The translations under genes and the position numbers were made by a program. This document shows, one piece after another, positions 17,401 through 23,248 of a DNA stretch of 64,000 bases (positions are counted from its first letter, which is position 1; every line of letters begins with the position of its first letter). The stretch comes from Clostridium sp. AWRP. Lineage in GTDB: Bacteria > Bacillota > Clostridia > Clostridiales > Clostridiaceae. The stretch is from positions 1,178,001-1,242,000 of the forward strand of contig NZ_CP029758.2 in NCBI RefSeq assembly GCF_004006395.2. The letters are read 5' to 3'. The notes under the pieces were generated by a model. It was not told the DNA's origin. It worked only from the letters and a program-made list of their open reading frames with translations, and ran no database searches.

Positions 17401-19936
17401 TAATGCTAATGGTAGACTTATTAAAGTGTCGAAAGGTTTGAATGAAATATTAAAACCTATAAAAGCAGATTATATGGACAATTTCAGGAAATATATTATA
17501 GCAAAAAGAGTTATTGAAAAAGAAGGACAAGGAATAAGGACAGGCTTTGATTTAATGGATGCGGAAAAAGTAGTTGAGACATATGGTAAAAATAAAGAGT
17601 TTGTAAAAGCACATGAAGAACTACAAACTTATCAAGATGCGATACTCAAAAGACTTGTAGATGGCGGTTTAATGAGTACCGAGCAATATAATAAGATAAA
17701 GCAACTTAATAAAGACTATGTCCCATTTTACAGAATTTTGGACAATGAAGAAGGTGCTAATAAATATACTGGAAGTACCTTTGGCAATATTAAAAGTCCT
17801 GTTAGAAAAATGAGAGGTAGCAATGCTAGTATAGTTGATCCAATAGAGAGTATAGTTAAAAATACTTACTATTTCACTAATTTATCTGAAAGAAATTTAG
17901 TAGCACAAAGTTTAGTTAAATTTGCAGGAGAAAATCAAGGCATGGGTAAATTTATTGAGAATGTAACACCTAAGTTTTCAGTAACTAAATTTGGCTTAAA
18001 AGAAATTAAAAATCAACTAGAAGGTGCAGGGTTTGATATTGAAAATTCTGACCTAGAAAAAGTAGTAGCAGTATTTAGACCAATAATGAAAGGTAATGCA
18101 GCAGAAAATATTATAACAGTATCTTTTAATGGCAAGCCTAAATTATATCAACTTGATCCTGATATATACAATGCAGTTATGGGACTAAATAGAGAAAGTA
18201 GTGTTTTAATATTTAGAATTGCCAATATTGCCACTAAAACATTAAGAGCAGGAGCAGTCTTAAATCCTGAATTTGCACTTAGAAATTTAGTTAGAGATGC
18301 AATGGATGCTTCCGTATACTCAAAGTATCATTTTATACCTATACTGGATACTATAAAAGGTTTATCTCATGTACTTAAAAAGGATGAAGTGTACCAATTA
18401 TGGTTAAACAGTGGTGGAGCTCAAAGTGATTTTGTATCTATGGATAGGGATTACTTAGCTAAAGGTGTAAGAAGTGTGTTATCTAAAGGTAAACCATTAG
18501 AAATCTTAAAAGACTTCTTAAAGAATCCACTAGAACCTCTTAGGTGTATTTCGTCATTATCAGAAGAAGCTACAAGGTTAGGACATTTTTCTAAAGGATT
18601 AAATAAAGAGGGCAATTCAAGAGAGGGAATATCAGAGTTAGGATTAAGTACAAGAGATTTAACACTAGACTTTCAAAGAAGTGGGACAGCAGGTAAAAGT
18701 GCTAATAAGGTAATTGCTTTCTTTAATGCCACAGTACAAGGCCAGGATAAAATGATAAGGACATTTAGAAATCCTAAAACTAGAACGGCAGCCTTAATCA
18801 AAGCTTTAATAGGTATAACCTTGCCGTCACTTATACTATGGTCTATGTACCATGATGATGATAAAATTAAGGAACTTCCACTATGGAGAAAGGATTTATT
18901 CTGGAACATACCTACTGCAGATCATGTTATAAGTGTTCCTAAACCTTTTGAATTAGGTATAATTTTTGGAAGTTTACCTGAAAGAGCGTTAGATTATTTT
19001 AAAAGCAATGATCCAAAGGCTATGAAATCATGGGTAAGTGACTTTTTGGAAAATATGCTTCCAGGGGCAATACCAGCAGCAGTTCAACCTATGTTTGAGT
19101 GGTGGGCAAATAAGAGTTTCTTTACTGGTCTTCCACTTGAAAATGAAGGAGATAAGAATCTTCCAGCTTACCAAAGATATTCGGCTTCTACCTCTTTGTT
19201 AGCTAAAGATTTAGGAAAATTAGCTTCTACATTTACAGAGGGTGGCCTATCTCCTAAAAAAATAGACAATACAATTCAAGGATATACGGCAGGATTAGGT
19301 AAGTATGCTGTAAATGCTATTGATGCTATTTTAGGTGCTAAAAATGAAAAACCAGCCGGTCCACTGGAACAAATTCCAGGTTTAAAAGGATTTTTGGTTA
19401 ATCCATATTCACAGCCAAGAATCATTGATGATTTTTATTCACTTAAAGAGGATATTGATTCAAAATACGAAGAAGCTGTTAAACAATTTAAAGCTGAAAA
19501 TCCCGATATGTCTGATAGTGATTGGCGCAGGGCTTTAAAAAATGATATTACACCTATTCAAAATCCTGCAAAAGAAGTAATCAGCTTACCTGATGGTCTT
19601 TCACAACTGCATAACCAGCAGTATGAATACAATAAAGCATCACAATATTTAAGTGATGTGAGAAAAAAAGAACAGGCCATTTATTCAGATGATAGTTTAT
19701 CGGCAGCAGTTAAGAGAGGAAAGATTAACGAGCTTCAATTTGAAGCTACTCAATATATAAAGCAGTTTAACAGTACAGGAAGTGCCGGAGATGTAGGAAG
19801 CAGTAATACACAAAGTAACAATACGCAAAGTACAGGTTTTGGAAGTGGTACTTCATTTTTTGGAAATACAAAGAAAAAATCTACTAGGAAAAAATCCACT
19901 GGAAAATCAATGCAACCAGCACAATTTGGGCAGTAG
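11465..19936 (+). CDS. Giant phage polyvalent protein (ParB-like, HExxH protease, LPD-type domains)
   Basis: A 2823-residue protein, the largest in the window. Visible parts: an N-terminal low-complexity region with LPDWKPI twice (residues ~3 and ~40); a long Q/N/P-rich linker (~450-790) with a tandem repeat; a ParB/sulfiredoxin-like motif (VVNGHHRVELANR near residue ~838); a region reading ADRVQIKFDEKPSEEVRKEL (~1655) typical of large-polyvalent-protein-associated domains; a zinc metalloprotease motif LSHEIGHHLD (~1790); and a C-terminal ~900 residues like LPD38 (AGAVLNPEFALRNLVRDAMD, ~2265). Such proteins are packaged and injected with phage DNA, or act early against host functions. It lies directly before the lysis genes. 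Domain names are by-eye calls. Confidence 0.75.
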   Translation: MTLPDWKPIKKKKNEYDDTDSDGSSDFSSSSNGSDNVNLPDWKPIPTKNEDSNLGDLGDISNMWVDDPASTPGKTVSNYDAGTDNLKSSPGFFSKINDWLNNSALGRFGKNLDTSNNNSSLKDVTQGFSEQQDTPNPIKAISDTFSDIADKYKNDNVDTGIFTPITKAEDALRESNLYQNMANSPIGQFLSRVGEKAGQTATFNQGEGTDVKSADTGNNIANTVADWIGTGMGLAANPEGGLGSIGEGLEKAVGKPVENFISQPIRNAVANKLGKNSIDELSTPVYNALQYGLQANKTGLEWAGLTGAQDAVNSGNSNIQQPSSTDIAKDLFSSYLGGAIFGMAAKGLNEEVMPRVSNMFEKKRLNNEGFQEVSPDSGIWYKNNTEQQFVPDDPTGTVGHYEDVKTQPTIYYEQVPYRGQMIPKWTVQLKKIMDNSKNADETYDAMADFYNGIHKNTDNLLNTENPVNTQPGEEDTATMPGEDTDRLQNILQNIDNTETTDTTTMPQSTNIEPTVPQPIAPENKVPQPKYSDDFLNKRIQTLTDMSKNLIENNGGKVTPEIENKLNNISFELNKLLNMKNRNQANVDDTLNTPANNTPPQQDLIPNNNLNQQPQVENTTRTIPQAENTAENATEMVPQKEEVAKTPKENNISVEVPKQQINTPSIRPKTIESGQKYKLKNLGIVTIKDNDGKLITAKHKSGQDIKIGIKGFNNLNPQYLGNNVSSEQEVPVQEENNISQEVPVQEENNIQQEVQNSQEPAVQKVNDNVEKIKNDEIPDNIKKISTKLIGVDPQRFQFKEDTNSKTGASNELKGTNRFDHTKAGVVTVWQDKSGRNWVVNGHHRVELANRTKTPYVNAMVLKEKDGVTDKQAREIGALQNIGEGKGSAKDAAQVFRDGGYNLEDIRNLGLSTTDKFVKQSYNISKLNDRLWNKVVNKQIKDGQASMIGEAFPADNKKNIVNQNASMDYIQSEGHVSDQELKEVIDQIKAAPVTGQQMDMLGGSQFILKNNFKNKVKLISKVKSILGSEKSAFNNVLNKKKASLLNEKGNVLNDTANKKQLNLVKQGLELVDRGKNKAGDPINDILNQYAIKIEQGMSNVKAAEGASKEIVDLVDKSGYLNKLNNNQIEGQQSLLGGLSDEKQGQGATGNKTSGTGTGVQKNAGEANQQIQHQEELAKVTPEQEKKIQVLSERAEKLGHNKPEFSINKNGLVLVTTKSKSNNIMKHTIFKNGETGTGHFGDKKKVVPLEVKPNVSSMTKNQLFKAIDETPLFNKYKPSQNTVDWGNGKTKGQGKRIGNMVMGAMGDAPQGKKTYINLVGNVPEFQTNADDFKGMSELNKTNYLKAREYGLNHNQAMVYEIVKNNSHGLTDSQVMDRIKNYENISGVKNKEDNVSKKSTWLDTISKHDINYDKAYNAYRGISFDPERRAEEEQTSYVNSMKDIYIKMLKLAKTPEQKAVLESELNKYKDNYIRHMNTILDAKSRTLSSMITGPARFPKARNEKALNTEHKRITEFLNWQKKAESSIKKKITGAMSDDQKDEAEYERLKKEALNTIEVLKSIESGKEFYSPSLFRNGLRGKLMRSLNNGNVEIVSKVLDFIKKTEAEHLKKPVFSSTNGIWRAVESAKEKLTNVPEAKTGEETIKEYDGASIVRNFDADRVQIKFDEKPSEEVRKELKSTGWHFSPTNNVWQRKLTRNAEYSSKRILDKYFKDKVLETQTKKSTGTKAYIAPDRKTLNNGGTGETLPRKQIIDSLIKELDIPARVGRMNKRKASGIYKEEPQVIRTKLAEDIPTLSHEIGHHLDMLYRINDLVKSNSKFNKEVMNLGEEQAKLQKLNTEEQRSEGIAEFVRKYLTGEDLGNVTFTNMFEKILDGKLIKALNIFRKHYVEYQNADPGSRILSNVNFGDSRKTVKEKTQEKMKDIKNSTFDKFYTTWVDELRPLENLVKQGTPKSIQSDPFRMAWLFRGWSGKAIGAIKYGVYNYNANGRLIKVSKGLNEILKPIKADYMDNFRKYIIAKRVIEKEGQGIRTGFDLMDAEKVVETYGKNKEFVKAHEELQTYQDAILKRLVDGGLMSTEQYNKIKQLNKDYVPFYRILDNEEGANKYTGSTFGNIKSPVRKMRGSNASIVDPIESIVKNTYYFTNLSERNLVAQSLVKFAGENQGMGKFIENVTPKFSVTKFGLKEIKNQLEGAGFDIENSDLEKVVAVFRPIMKGNAAENIITVSFNGKPKLYQLDPDIYNAVMGLNRESSVLIFRIANIATKTLRAGAVLNPEFALRNLVRDAMDASVYSKYHFIPILDTIKGLSHVLKKDEVYQLWLNSGGAQSDFVSMDRDYLAKGVRSVLSKGKPLEILKDFLKNPLEPLRCISSLSEEATRLGHFSKGLNKEGNSREGISELGLSTRDLTLDFQRSGTAGKSANKVIAFFNATVQGQDKMIRTFRNPKTRTAALIKALIGITLPSLILWSMYHDDDKIKELPLWRKDLFWNIPTADHVISVPKPFELGIIFGSLPERALDYFKSNDPKAMKSWVSDFLENMLPGAIPAAVQPMFEWWANKSFFTGLPLENEGDKNLPAYQRYSASTSLLAKDLGKLASTFTEGGLSPKKIDNTIQGYTAGLGKYAVNAIDAILGAKNEKPAGPLEQIPGLKGFLVNPYSQPRIIDDFYSLKEDIDSKYEEAVKQFKAENPDMSDSDWRRALKNDITPIQNPAKEVISLPDGLSQLHNQQYEYNKASQYLSDVRKKEQAIYSDDSLSAAVKRGKINELQFEATQYIKQFNSTGSAGDVGSSNTQSNNTQSTGFGSGTSFFGNTKKKSTRKKSTGKSMQPAQFGQ
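11706..11743 (+). terminator. Intrinsic-terminator-like hairpin inside the giant gene
   Basis: CCGGGACTG (11706-11714) and CAGTCCCGG (11728-11736) make a perfect GC-rich 9-bp stem followed by seven T residues. It lies ~240 nt into the coding sequence, around codons 81-93. In such AT-rich DNA this looks like a true attenuator rather than chance. Confidence 0.6.
13641..13724 (+). repeat. Two-copy 42-bp tandem repeat in the giant gene
   Basis: Two near-identical in-frame units encode EQEVPVQEENNIS then QEVPVQEENNI, followed by a decayed third unit (QQEVQNSQEPAVQ). It lies in the disordered linker before the ParB-like motif and probably varies in copy number. Confidence 0.8.
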
Positions 19937-20001
19937 CAATCTTTTATATCATAAAGGCTGAAATAGTCTTTTTTATTTTGCCTAAAAACAGGAGGTTTGA
20001 T

Positions 20002-20226
20002 ATGGAAAATGAAATACTTAAAATTGCAGTTAACCAAGGGCTTTGGGCAGTGCTATTCGTAGTGCTGCTTTTTTATATTCTGAAAAAACAAGAGGAGCGT
20101 GATAAAAAGGCAGAAGAAAGAGAAGAGAGGTACCAGGACATAATTTCAAAACTTACAGATAAATTTAATATTCTGGAAGATGTTAAAAAAGATGTGGCAG
20201 AGGTAAAAGATAGAATATTTAAATAA
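20002..20226 (+). CDS. Small holin, BhlA/UviB-like
   Basis: Read from ATG 20002 with AGGAGGT 6 nt upstream; the open frame extends back to 19978 without a ribosome-binding site. The 74-residue product has one N-terminal membrane segment (LWAVLFVVLLFYILKKQ) followed by a highly charged coiled coil (KKAEEREERYQDIISKL). This is the plan of BhlA/UviB-type holins of Firmicute phages. It is immediately followed by the endolysin gene. Confidence 0.8.
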   Translation: MENEILKIAVNQGLWAVLFVVLLFYILKKQEERDKKAEEREERYQDIISKLTDKFNILEDVKKDVAEVKDRIFK

Positions 20227-20238
20227 GGAGGTCTTATA

Positions 20239-21063
20239 ATGCTGAATGGAATTGACATATACGAAGGTGACAATATTTCTGATTGGAACTTAATTAAGCA
20301 AAATTATGATGTAGTAATACAAAAAGCTACTCAAGGAACTGGACATACTGACAGGCTCTTACATTACAGGTACCCCAAAATTAAAAATGCAGGACTAAAA
20401 ATTGGATTTTATCATTTTGCTCAATATAATTCTAGAAATCCAATTGAGGAAGCTCAACATTTTTTAAATGCTATAAAAGAATTAGAAAGTGACACAGTTT
20501 TGTTTTTAGATATAGAGATAGAGGATAAATGGGACAAACAGGTTGCGATAAATTTTGCCAATGCTTTCATTAAATATGTACAAAGTCAAGGTTATGGCAT
20601 TGGTATTTATACAGGCTATTATTTCTATAAAGATTACTTGAAAGGGAATATACCTGAGGTACCTTTATGGATTGCAAGCTATGGAAAAGAGCCTCCTACT
20701 TATCCAGAAGATTCATGGCAGTACTCAGAGAATGGACAAATTTTAGGTGCTATTGGGAAGGTAGACTTAAATTATTTCAATGAGAATATATTATTAAGTA
20801 ATGGAGGCATTAAAAAAGTGGAAAGCATAGTTGTATATCATTATGGGGCAGACGAACATAGTGCTGAAATATTGGCTGATTTTCTACAATGTCCTACAAT
20901 TTCTAGCGATAAAAAGTTTGATTATAGTTGTGTAAAGAATGTTTATGGAGTTGGTTGTAAGAAAGAAGATTATACAAGCTATTTGACAAAATTAATTAGT
21001 GGTGTAGATAAATATGGAACTTGCAGAGCAGTCTTAGATTTTATTGCTAATGGAGGTAAATAA
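20239..21063 (+). CDS. GH25 endolysin with C-terminal cell-wall-binding domain
   Basis: A 274-residue lysin. Residues 1-~185 are a glycoside hydrolase family 25 muramidase: GIDIYEGD at the N-terminus and catalytic FLDIEIED (Asp91, Glu93) are visible, with WQYSENG near residue 160 and VDLNYF near 175. Residues ~194-274 (VVYHYGADEHSAEILADFL onward) resemble the cell-wall-binding domain of clostridial lysins such as CTP1L and CD27L. Ribosome-binding site AAGGAGG before ATG 20239. An internal GGAGG plus GTG at the domain border could yield the binding domain alone. Confidence 0.9.
   Translation: MLNGIDIYEGDNISDWNLIKQNYDVVIQKATQGTGHTDRLLHYRYPKIKNAGLKIGFYHFAQYNSRNPIEEAQHFLNAIKELESDTVLFLDIEIEDKWDKQVAINFANAFIKYVQSQGYGIGIYTGYYFYKDYLKGNIPEVPLWIASYGKEPPTYPEDSWQYSENGQILGAIGKVDLNYFNENILLSNGGIKKVESIVVYHYGADEHSAEILADFLQCPTISSDKKFDYSCVKNVYGVGCKKEDYTSYLTKLISGVDKYGTCRAVLDFIANGGK
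20803..20820 (+). promoter_or_regulatory. Internal ribosome-binding site and GTG start within the endolysin
   Basis: GGAGG at 20803-20807 is followed after 10 nt by an in-frame GTG (codon 194, 20818-20820), exactly at the hinge between catalytic and binding domains. This is where a secondary translation product is known in CTP1L/CD27L-type lysins. Translation from here would give an 81-residue binding domain. Confidence 0.65.
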
Positions 21064-21065
21064 TT

Positions 21066-21626
21066 ATGGATATAAATATAATAACTAGTTTAGTAAGTGT
21101 AATGGTTGGCGGAGCTATAGGATATATAGCTCCTAAAATTAAACTTAACAAAAATATAGAAGACAATATTAATACAGGATTAGCTGAGGCTGACAATTTA
21201 ATAAGTACAGCAAAAGCTATAGCTCCAAATTCTAAAGTTGTGAATATAATTGATTTTATAGAAAAGAGGGCTGAAAAAGAAGTCCAAAATGCTGAACAAT
21301 TAGCTCATACAGGAGATTTACAATCAAATGAGGAAAAATTCAAATCTGCACAAGATGGTATATATAATTCATTAGAATTGATTGGGGTTAAACCAGATAG
21401 TAAATGGAGAAAAGTTATTGATGATAGTATTCAAAGTGCTGTAAATCAATTAGGACATAAAGCAGTCCCAGAGATTGAAAAAGATAAGAAAATAAATGAA
21501 TTGCAACAGCAGTTACAGTTGATGCAAGCAAGAAATAATCAATTGCAACAAACTATAGCTCAGATAAATGAAAGTACTTCACAAGTTAAGATACAGTCTC
21601 AATCTGTACAACCAGTGGAGAAGTAA
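21066..21626 (+). CDS. LLH-family phage holin
   Basis: A 186-residue protein with an N-terminal membrane segment (IITSLVSVMVGGAIGYIAP), an amphipathic helical middle (LAEADNLISTAKAIAPNSK...IEKRAEKEVQNAEQLAHTG) and a Q-rich coiled-coil C-terminus. The middle pattern is characteristic of the phage holin LLH / superfamily 6 proteins. It follows the endolysin by 2 bases and closes the lysis cassette, so there appear to be two holin-type proteins around one lysin. Confidence 0.75.
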   Translation: MDINIITSLVSVMVGGAIGYIAPKIKLNKNIEDNINTGLAEADNLISTAKAIAPNSKVVNIIDFIEKRAEKEVQNAEQLAHTGDLQSNEEKFKSAQDGIYNSLELIGVKPDSKWRKVIDDSIQSAVNQLGHKAVPEIEKDKKINELQQQLQLMQARNNQLQQTIAQINESTSQVKIQSQSVQPVEK

Positions 21627-21697
21627 ATTCAAGCCTAGTGGGTAATGAACTGCACCTTGTCAAGTAGACAGCATAAAAAGAAAAAAATTTAATGGGT

Positions 21698-21727
21698 TGG
21701 GTTCTTTACAGAATCCAGTCTTTTTTT
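21698..21727 (+). terminator. Terminator of the phage late operon
   Basis: TGGGTTCT (21698-21705) pairs with AGAATCCA (21710-21717), with one G-T wobble and loop TTAC, followed by AGTC and seven T residues. It closes the lysis genes. Confidence 0.75.
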
Positions 21728-22125
21728 ATGAAACAATACAACTTAGTAAATATTTATTGTATGATGGCGACAATTTGTTCAGTTTTTATTTGCGATTTAT
21801 ACTCGCTATTTTTATACCGTTATTATTGAAAAAGTACGATTAAAAAACATAAAATGTGATATAATAATTTTAAAAGAAGCCGTTACGGTTTTTTAAATCA
21901 GATTGTTTTTAATTAATCAAAGTGCACTCAATGGGATGGGTACATTTTAATTTTTTGAATGATTATTTCTATCATCATCAACGGTAATAGAAATAACTTT
22001 AAGTTTAGAGTGGAAACTATTCTGGAAAAATTATAAATTAGTAATATATATGTATAAATATTACTAAATGTTTATCAAATTACCTAGAGTAATTTTTATA
22101 GTAATGCATAAACTTTAAATATAAC

Positions 22126-22140
22126 TAGTAAAGTTTACTA
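22126..22140. promoter_or_regulatory. Inverted repeat just upstream of the SASP ribosome-binding site
   Basis: TAGTAAA-G-TTTACTA is a perfect 7-bp inverted repeat ending 6 nt before AAGGAG. It may be an operator or simply AT-rich chance; no sigma-G promoter match was found around it. Confidence 0.35.
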
Positions 22141-22159
22141 TAAAAAAGGAGTGAGTACT

Positions 22160-22354
22160 ATGTCATATAGTAACAAACCAGTAGTTCCACAAGCTAAAGC
22201 AGCATTAAATCAGTTTAAAATGGAATCAGCTAAAGAAGTTGGAGTAAACTTAAAAAATGGCTATAATGGAGACCTAACTTCCAGAGAAGCTGGATCTATA
22301 GGTGGAAACATGGTTAAAAAAATGATTCAGACATATGAACAAAATTTAAAATAA
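22160..22354 (+). CDS. Alpha/beta-type small acid-soluble spore protein
   Basis: Read from ATG 22160 because AAGGAG (22147-22152) is 7 nt upstream; a GTG at 22151 overlaps that site. The 64-residue product has the two family blocks: FKMESAKEVGVNL, equivalent to the protease-cleavage/N-terminal helix, and LTSREAGSIGGNMVKKMI, the DNA-binding SASP signature. These proteins coat forespore DNA in an A-like form and protect it. The gene is monocistronic with its own terminator. It lies between phage late genes and the element's right junction, so it may be prophage cargo. Confidence 0.93.
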   Translation: MSYSNKPVVPQAKAALNQFKMESAKEVGVNLKNGYNGDLTSREAGSIGGNMVKKMIQTYEQNLK

Positions 22355-22364
22355 ATATATAGCA

Positions 22365-22401
22365 AAAACCTGTGCTTTAAATTAGGGCACAGGTTTTATT
22401 A
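22365..22401 (+). terminator. SASP gene terminator
   Basis: AAAACCTGTGC (22365-22375) and GCACAGGTTTT (22387-22397) form a perfect 11-bp stem followed by ATTATTATTT. Confidence 0.85.
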
Positions 22402-22604
22402 TTATTTGTCAAGATATGGATTTATTAATAAAATGATAGCATTAAATAGGAATTTATTCAATAGGTAATAGCATATAAATATATATAGAACTTAGATTAA
22501 TCCTCAGTTAAGCATATCTTTTTCAATATAATTTAATTATTTTTAAAATTTTATCAAATTCACAAATTATTATTTTTTAATTTTTCCATAATTATGGTGT
22601 GCTG

Positions 22605-22613
22605 TGATATAAT
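22605..22613 (+). promoter_or_regulatory. Extended -10 promoter for small membrane gene
   Basis: TGATATAAT (TGN plus consensus TATAAT) at 22605-22613. The best -35 is only TTCCAT (22584-22589) at 18-nt spacing. It would give a leader of about 100 nt before ATG 22721. Confidence 0.6.
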
Positions 22614-22645
22614 GTATTTAATAGCAGCAAATCATGTTATGTAAC

Positions 22646-22715
22646 TTACCTTCTCCCGTAAATGCTATATGAGTGGATTGCAGGTATAATGGGTTGACAC
22701 AATGGGAGGAGGTAA
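22646..22715 (+). promoter_or_regulatory. Leader that masks the ribosome-binding site
   Basis: TTACCTTCTCCC (22646-22657) pairs over 12 bases, with one G-U wobble, with GGGAGGAGGTAA (22704-22715), which is the complete Shine-Dalgarno sequence of the next gene. The 46-nt loop contains an 11-codon ATG frame (22662-22697) with no ribosome-binding site. The structure should block translation until opened or processed. Confidence 0.6.
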
Positions 22716-22720
22716 TATGA

Positions 22721-22915
22721 ATGAGCTTTTTCTTTTTGTGCATTATAGTGCTTTCTATAACTGAAGTATCAAGTTTGTGTATTTTATCAGTATTCTGTTA
22801 TAAACAAGATAAAATTAAAATGTTGTTTGAAAGTAAGACAAGTGTTTCAAAAGATAAAGTTTTAAATGATGTTAGGGTCGGTGTAGATAAACCTAAAAAA
22901 GAAAATAGCAAGTAA
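22721..22915 (+). CDS. Small membrane protein, candidate type I toxin
   Basis: A 64-residue product: hydrophobic N-terminal ~27 residues (FFLCIIVLSITEVSSLCIL), then a Lys-rich soluble tail (KTSVSKDKVLNDVRVGVDKP). GGGAGGAGGT lies 7 nt before ATG 22721; an overlapping ATG at 22717 in another frame opens only a 15-residue peptide. The strong extended -10, the sequestered ribosome-binding site, and a hairpin with T runs on both strands at the 3' end resemble type I toxin genes of clostridial prophages. No sequence family recognised; a membrane regulator is the alternative. Confidence 0.6.
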   Translation: MSFFFLCIIVLSITEVSSLCILSVFCYKQDKIKMLFESKTSVSKDKVLNDVRVGVDKPKKENSK

Positions 22916-22952
22916 CTTCGGCTAAAAGCTACTTGCTCATATAAGTTTTTTC
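22907..22952. terminator. Bidirectional terminator of the small membrane gene
   Basis: AGCAAGTA (22907-22914) and TACTTGCT (22930-22937) form a perfect 8-bp stem overlapping the stop codon, followed by a T6 run on the + strand (22946-22951). On the - strand the same stem is followed by ATTTTCTTTTTT, so it could also end an antisense transcript. Confidence 0.65.
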
Positions 22953-23133
22953 ATGCATGACATAGTTTTGTGAATATATACAGCTTCCTGTAATTCACTC
23001 ACCCTATTATTATATTATAAACTGGACAAAAAATACACTATATAATTAAATTTTTATTATAATTATGCTATATTTATTATGTATTTTAGTGGGATAAAGA
23101 TACAAATTACTATGATTACATGTATTAATTAAG

Positions 23134-23176
23134 TAGAAACTTCAATAATAAAGCTAAGTTGAGGTTCTATTTTTTT
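23134..23176 (+). terminator. Terminator-like hairpin
   Basis: TAGAA(A)CTTCAA (23134-23145) pairs with TTGAGGTTCTA (23159-23169) with one bulge and one wobble, followed by seven T residues. No coding transcript ends here, so it may close a short non-coding RNA. Confidence 0.5.
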
Positions 23177-23185
23177 GTAATAAAG

Positions 23186-23214
23186 TGGACAAGAACCCAG
23201 TATTTTATTATAAT
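23186..23214 (+). promoter_or_regulatory. Sigma-A-type promoter of the lipoprotein gene
   Basis: TGGACA (23186-23191), 17-nt spacer, TATAAT (23209-23214). Five of six and six of six matches to consensus. Confidence 0.8.
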
Positions 23215-23248
23215 GTAAACAAAATATTAATAATTGGGGGGAATTTAA

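Larger units (their letters stand above)
21627..22159. other. Intergenic region between lysis cassette and SASP gene
   Basis: 533 bases without a gene. It holds the late-operon terminator (21698-21727), an extended -10 box TGTGATATAAT (21855-21865) with no clear -35, a 10-bp hairpin (21963-21972 with 21987-21996, 14-nt loop), and an inverted repeat just before the next ribosome-binding site. The rest is AT-rich with nothing recognisable. Confidence 0.6.
22355..22720. other. Intergenic region between SASP and small membrane gene
   Basis: 366 bases without a gene: the SASP terminator (22365-22401), then about 200 bases of AT-rich sequence in which nothing is recognisable, then the promoter (22605-22613) and structured leader (22646-22715) of the next gene. 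Confidence 0.6.
22916..23248. other. Intergenic region before the lipoprotein gene
   Basis: 333 bases without a gene: the bidirectional terminator, about 180 bases of AT-rich sequence with a possible leftward -10 (TTATAATATAAT read on the - strand near 23008-23018), a second terminator-like hairpin (23134-23176) and the lipoprotein promoter (23186-23214). Confidence 0.55.

Noticed and set aside
1..21626. Integrase, portal and terminase genes
   Set aside because: Not present in this window; they would lie left of base 1, so phage type and integration mechanism cannot be fixed here.
21645..21672. IS3-type terminal repeat (TGAACTGCACCTTGTCAAGTAGACA)
   Set aside because: Resembles IS3-family ends but there is no partner repeat or transposase nearby, so too weak to call.
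22662..22697. 11-codon leader peptide in the masked leader
   Set aside because: Has an ATG but no ribosome-binding site; not listed as a gene.
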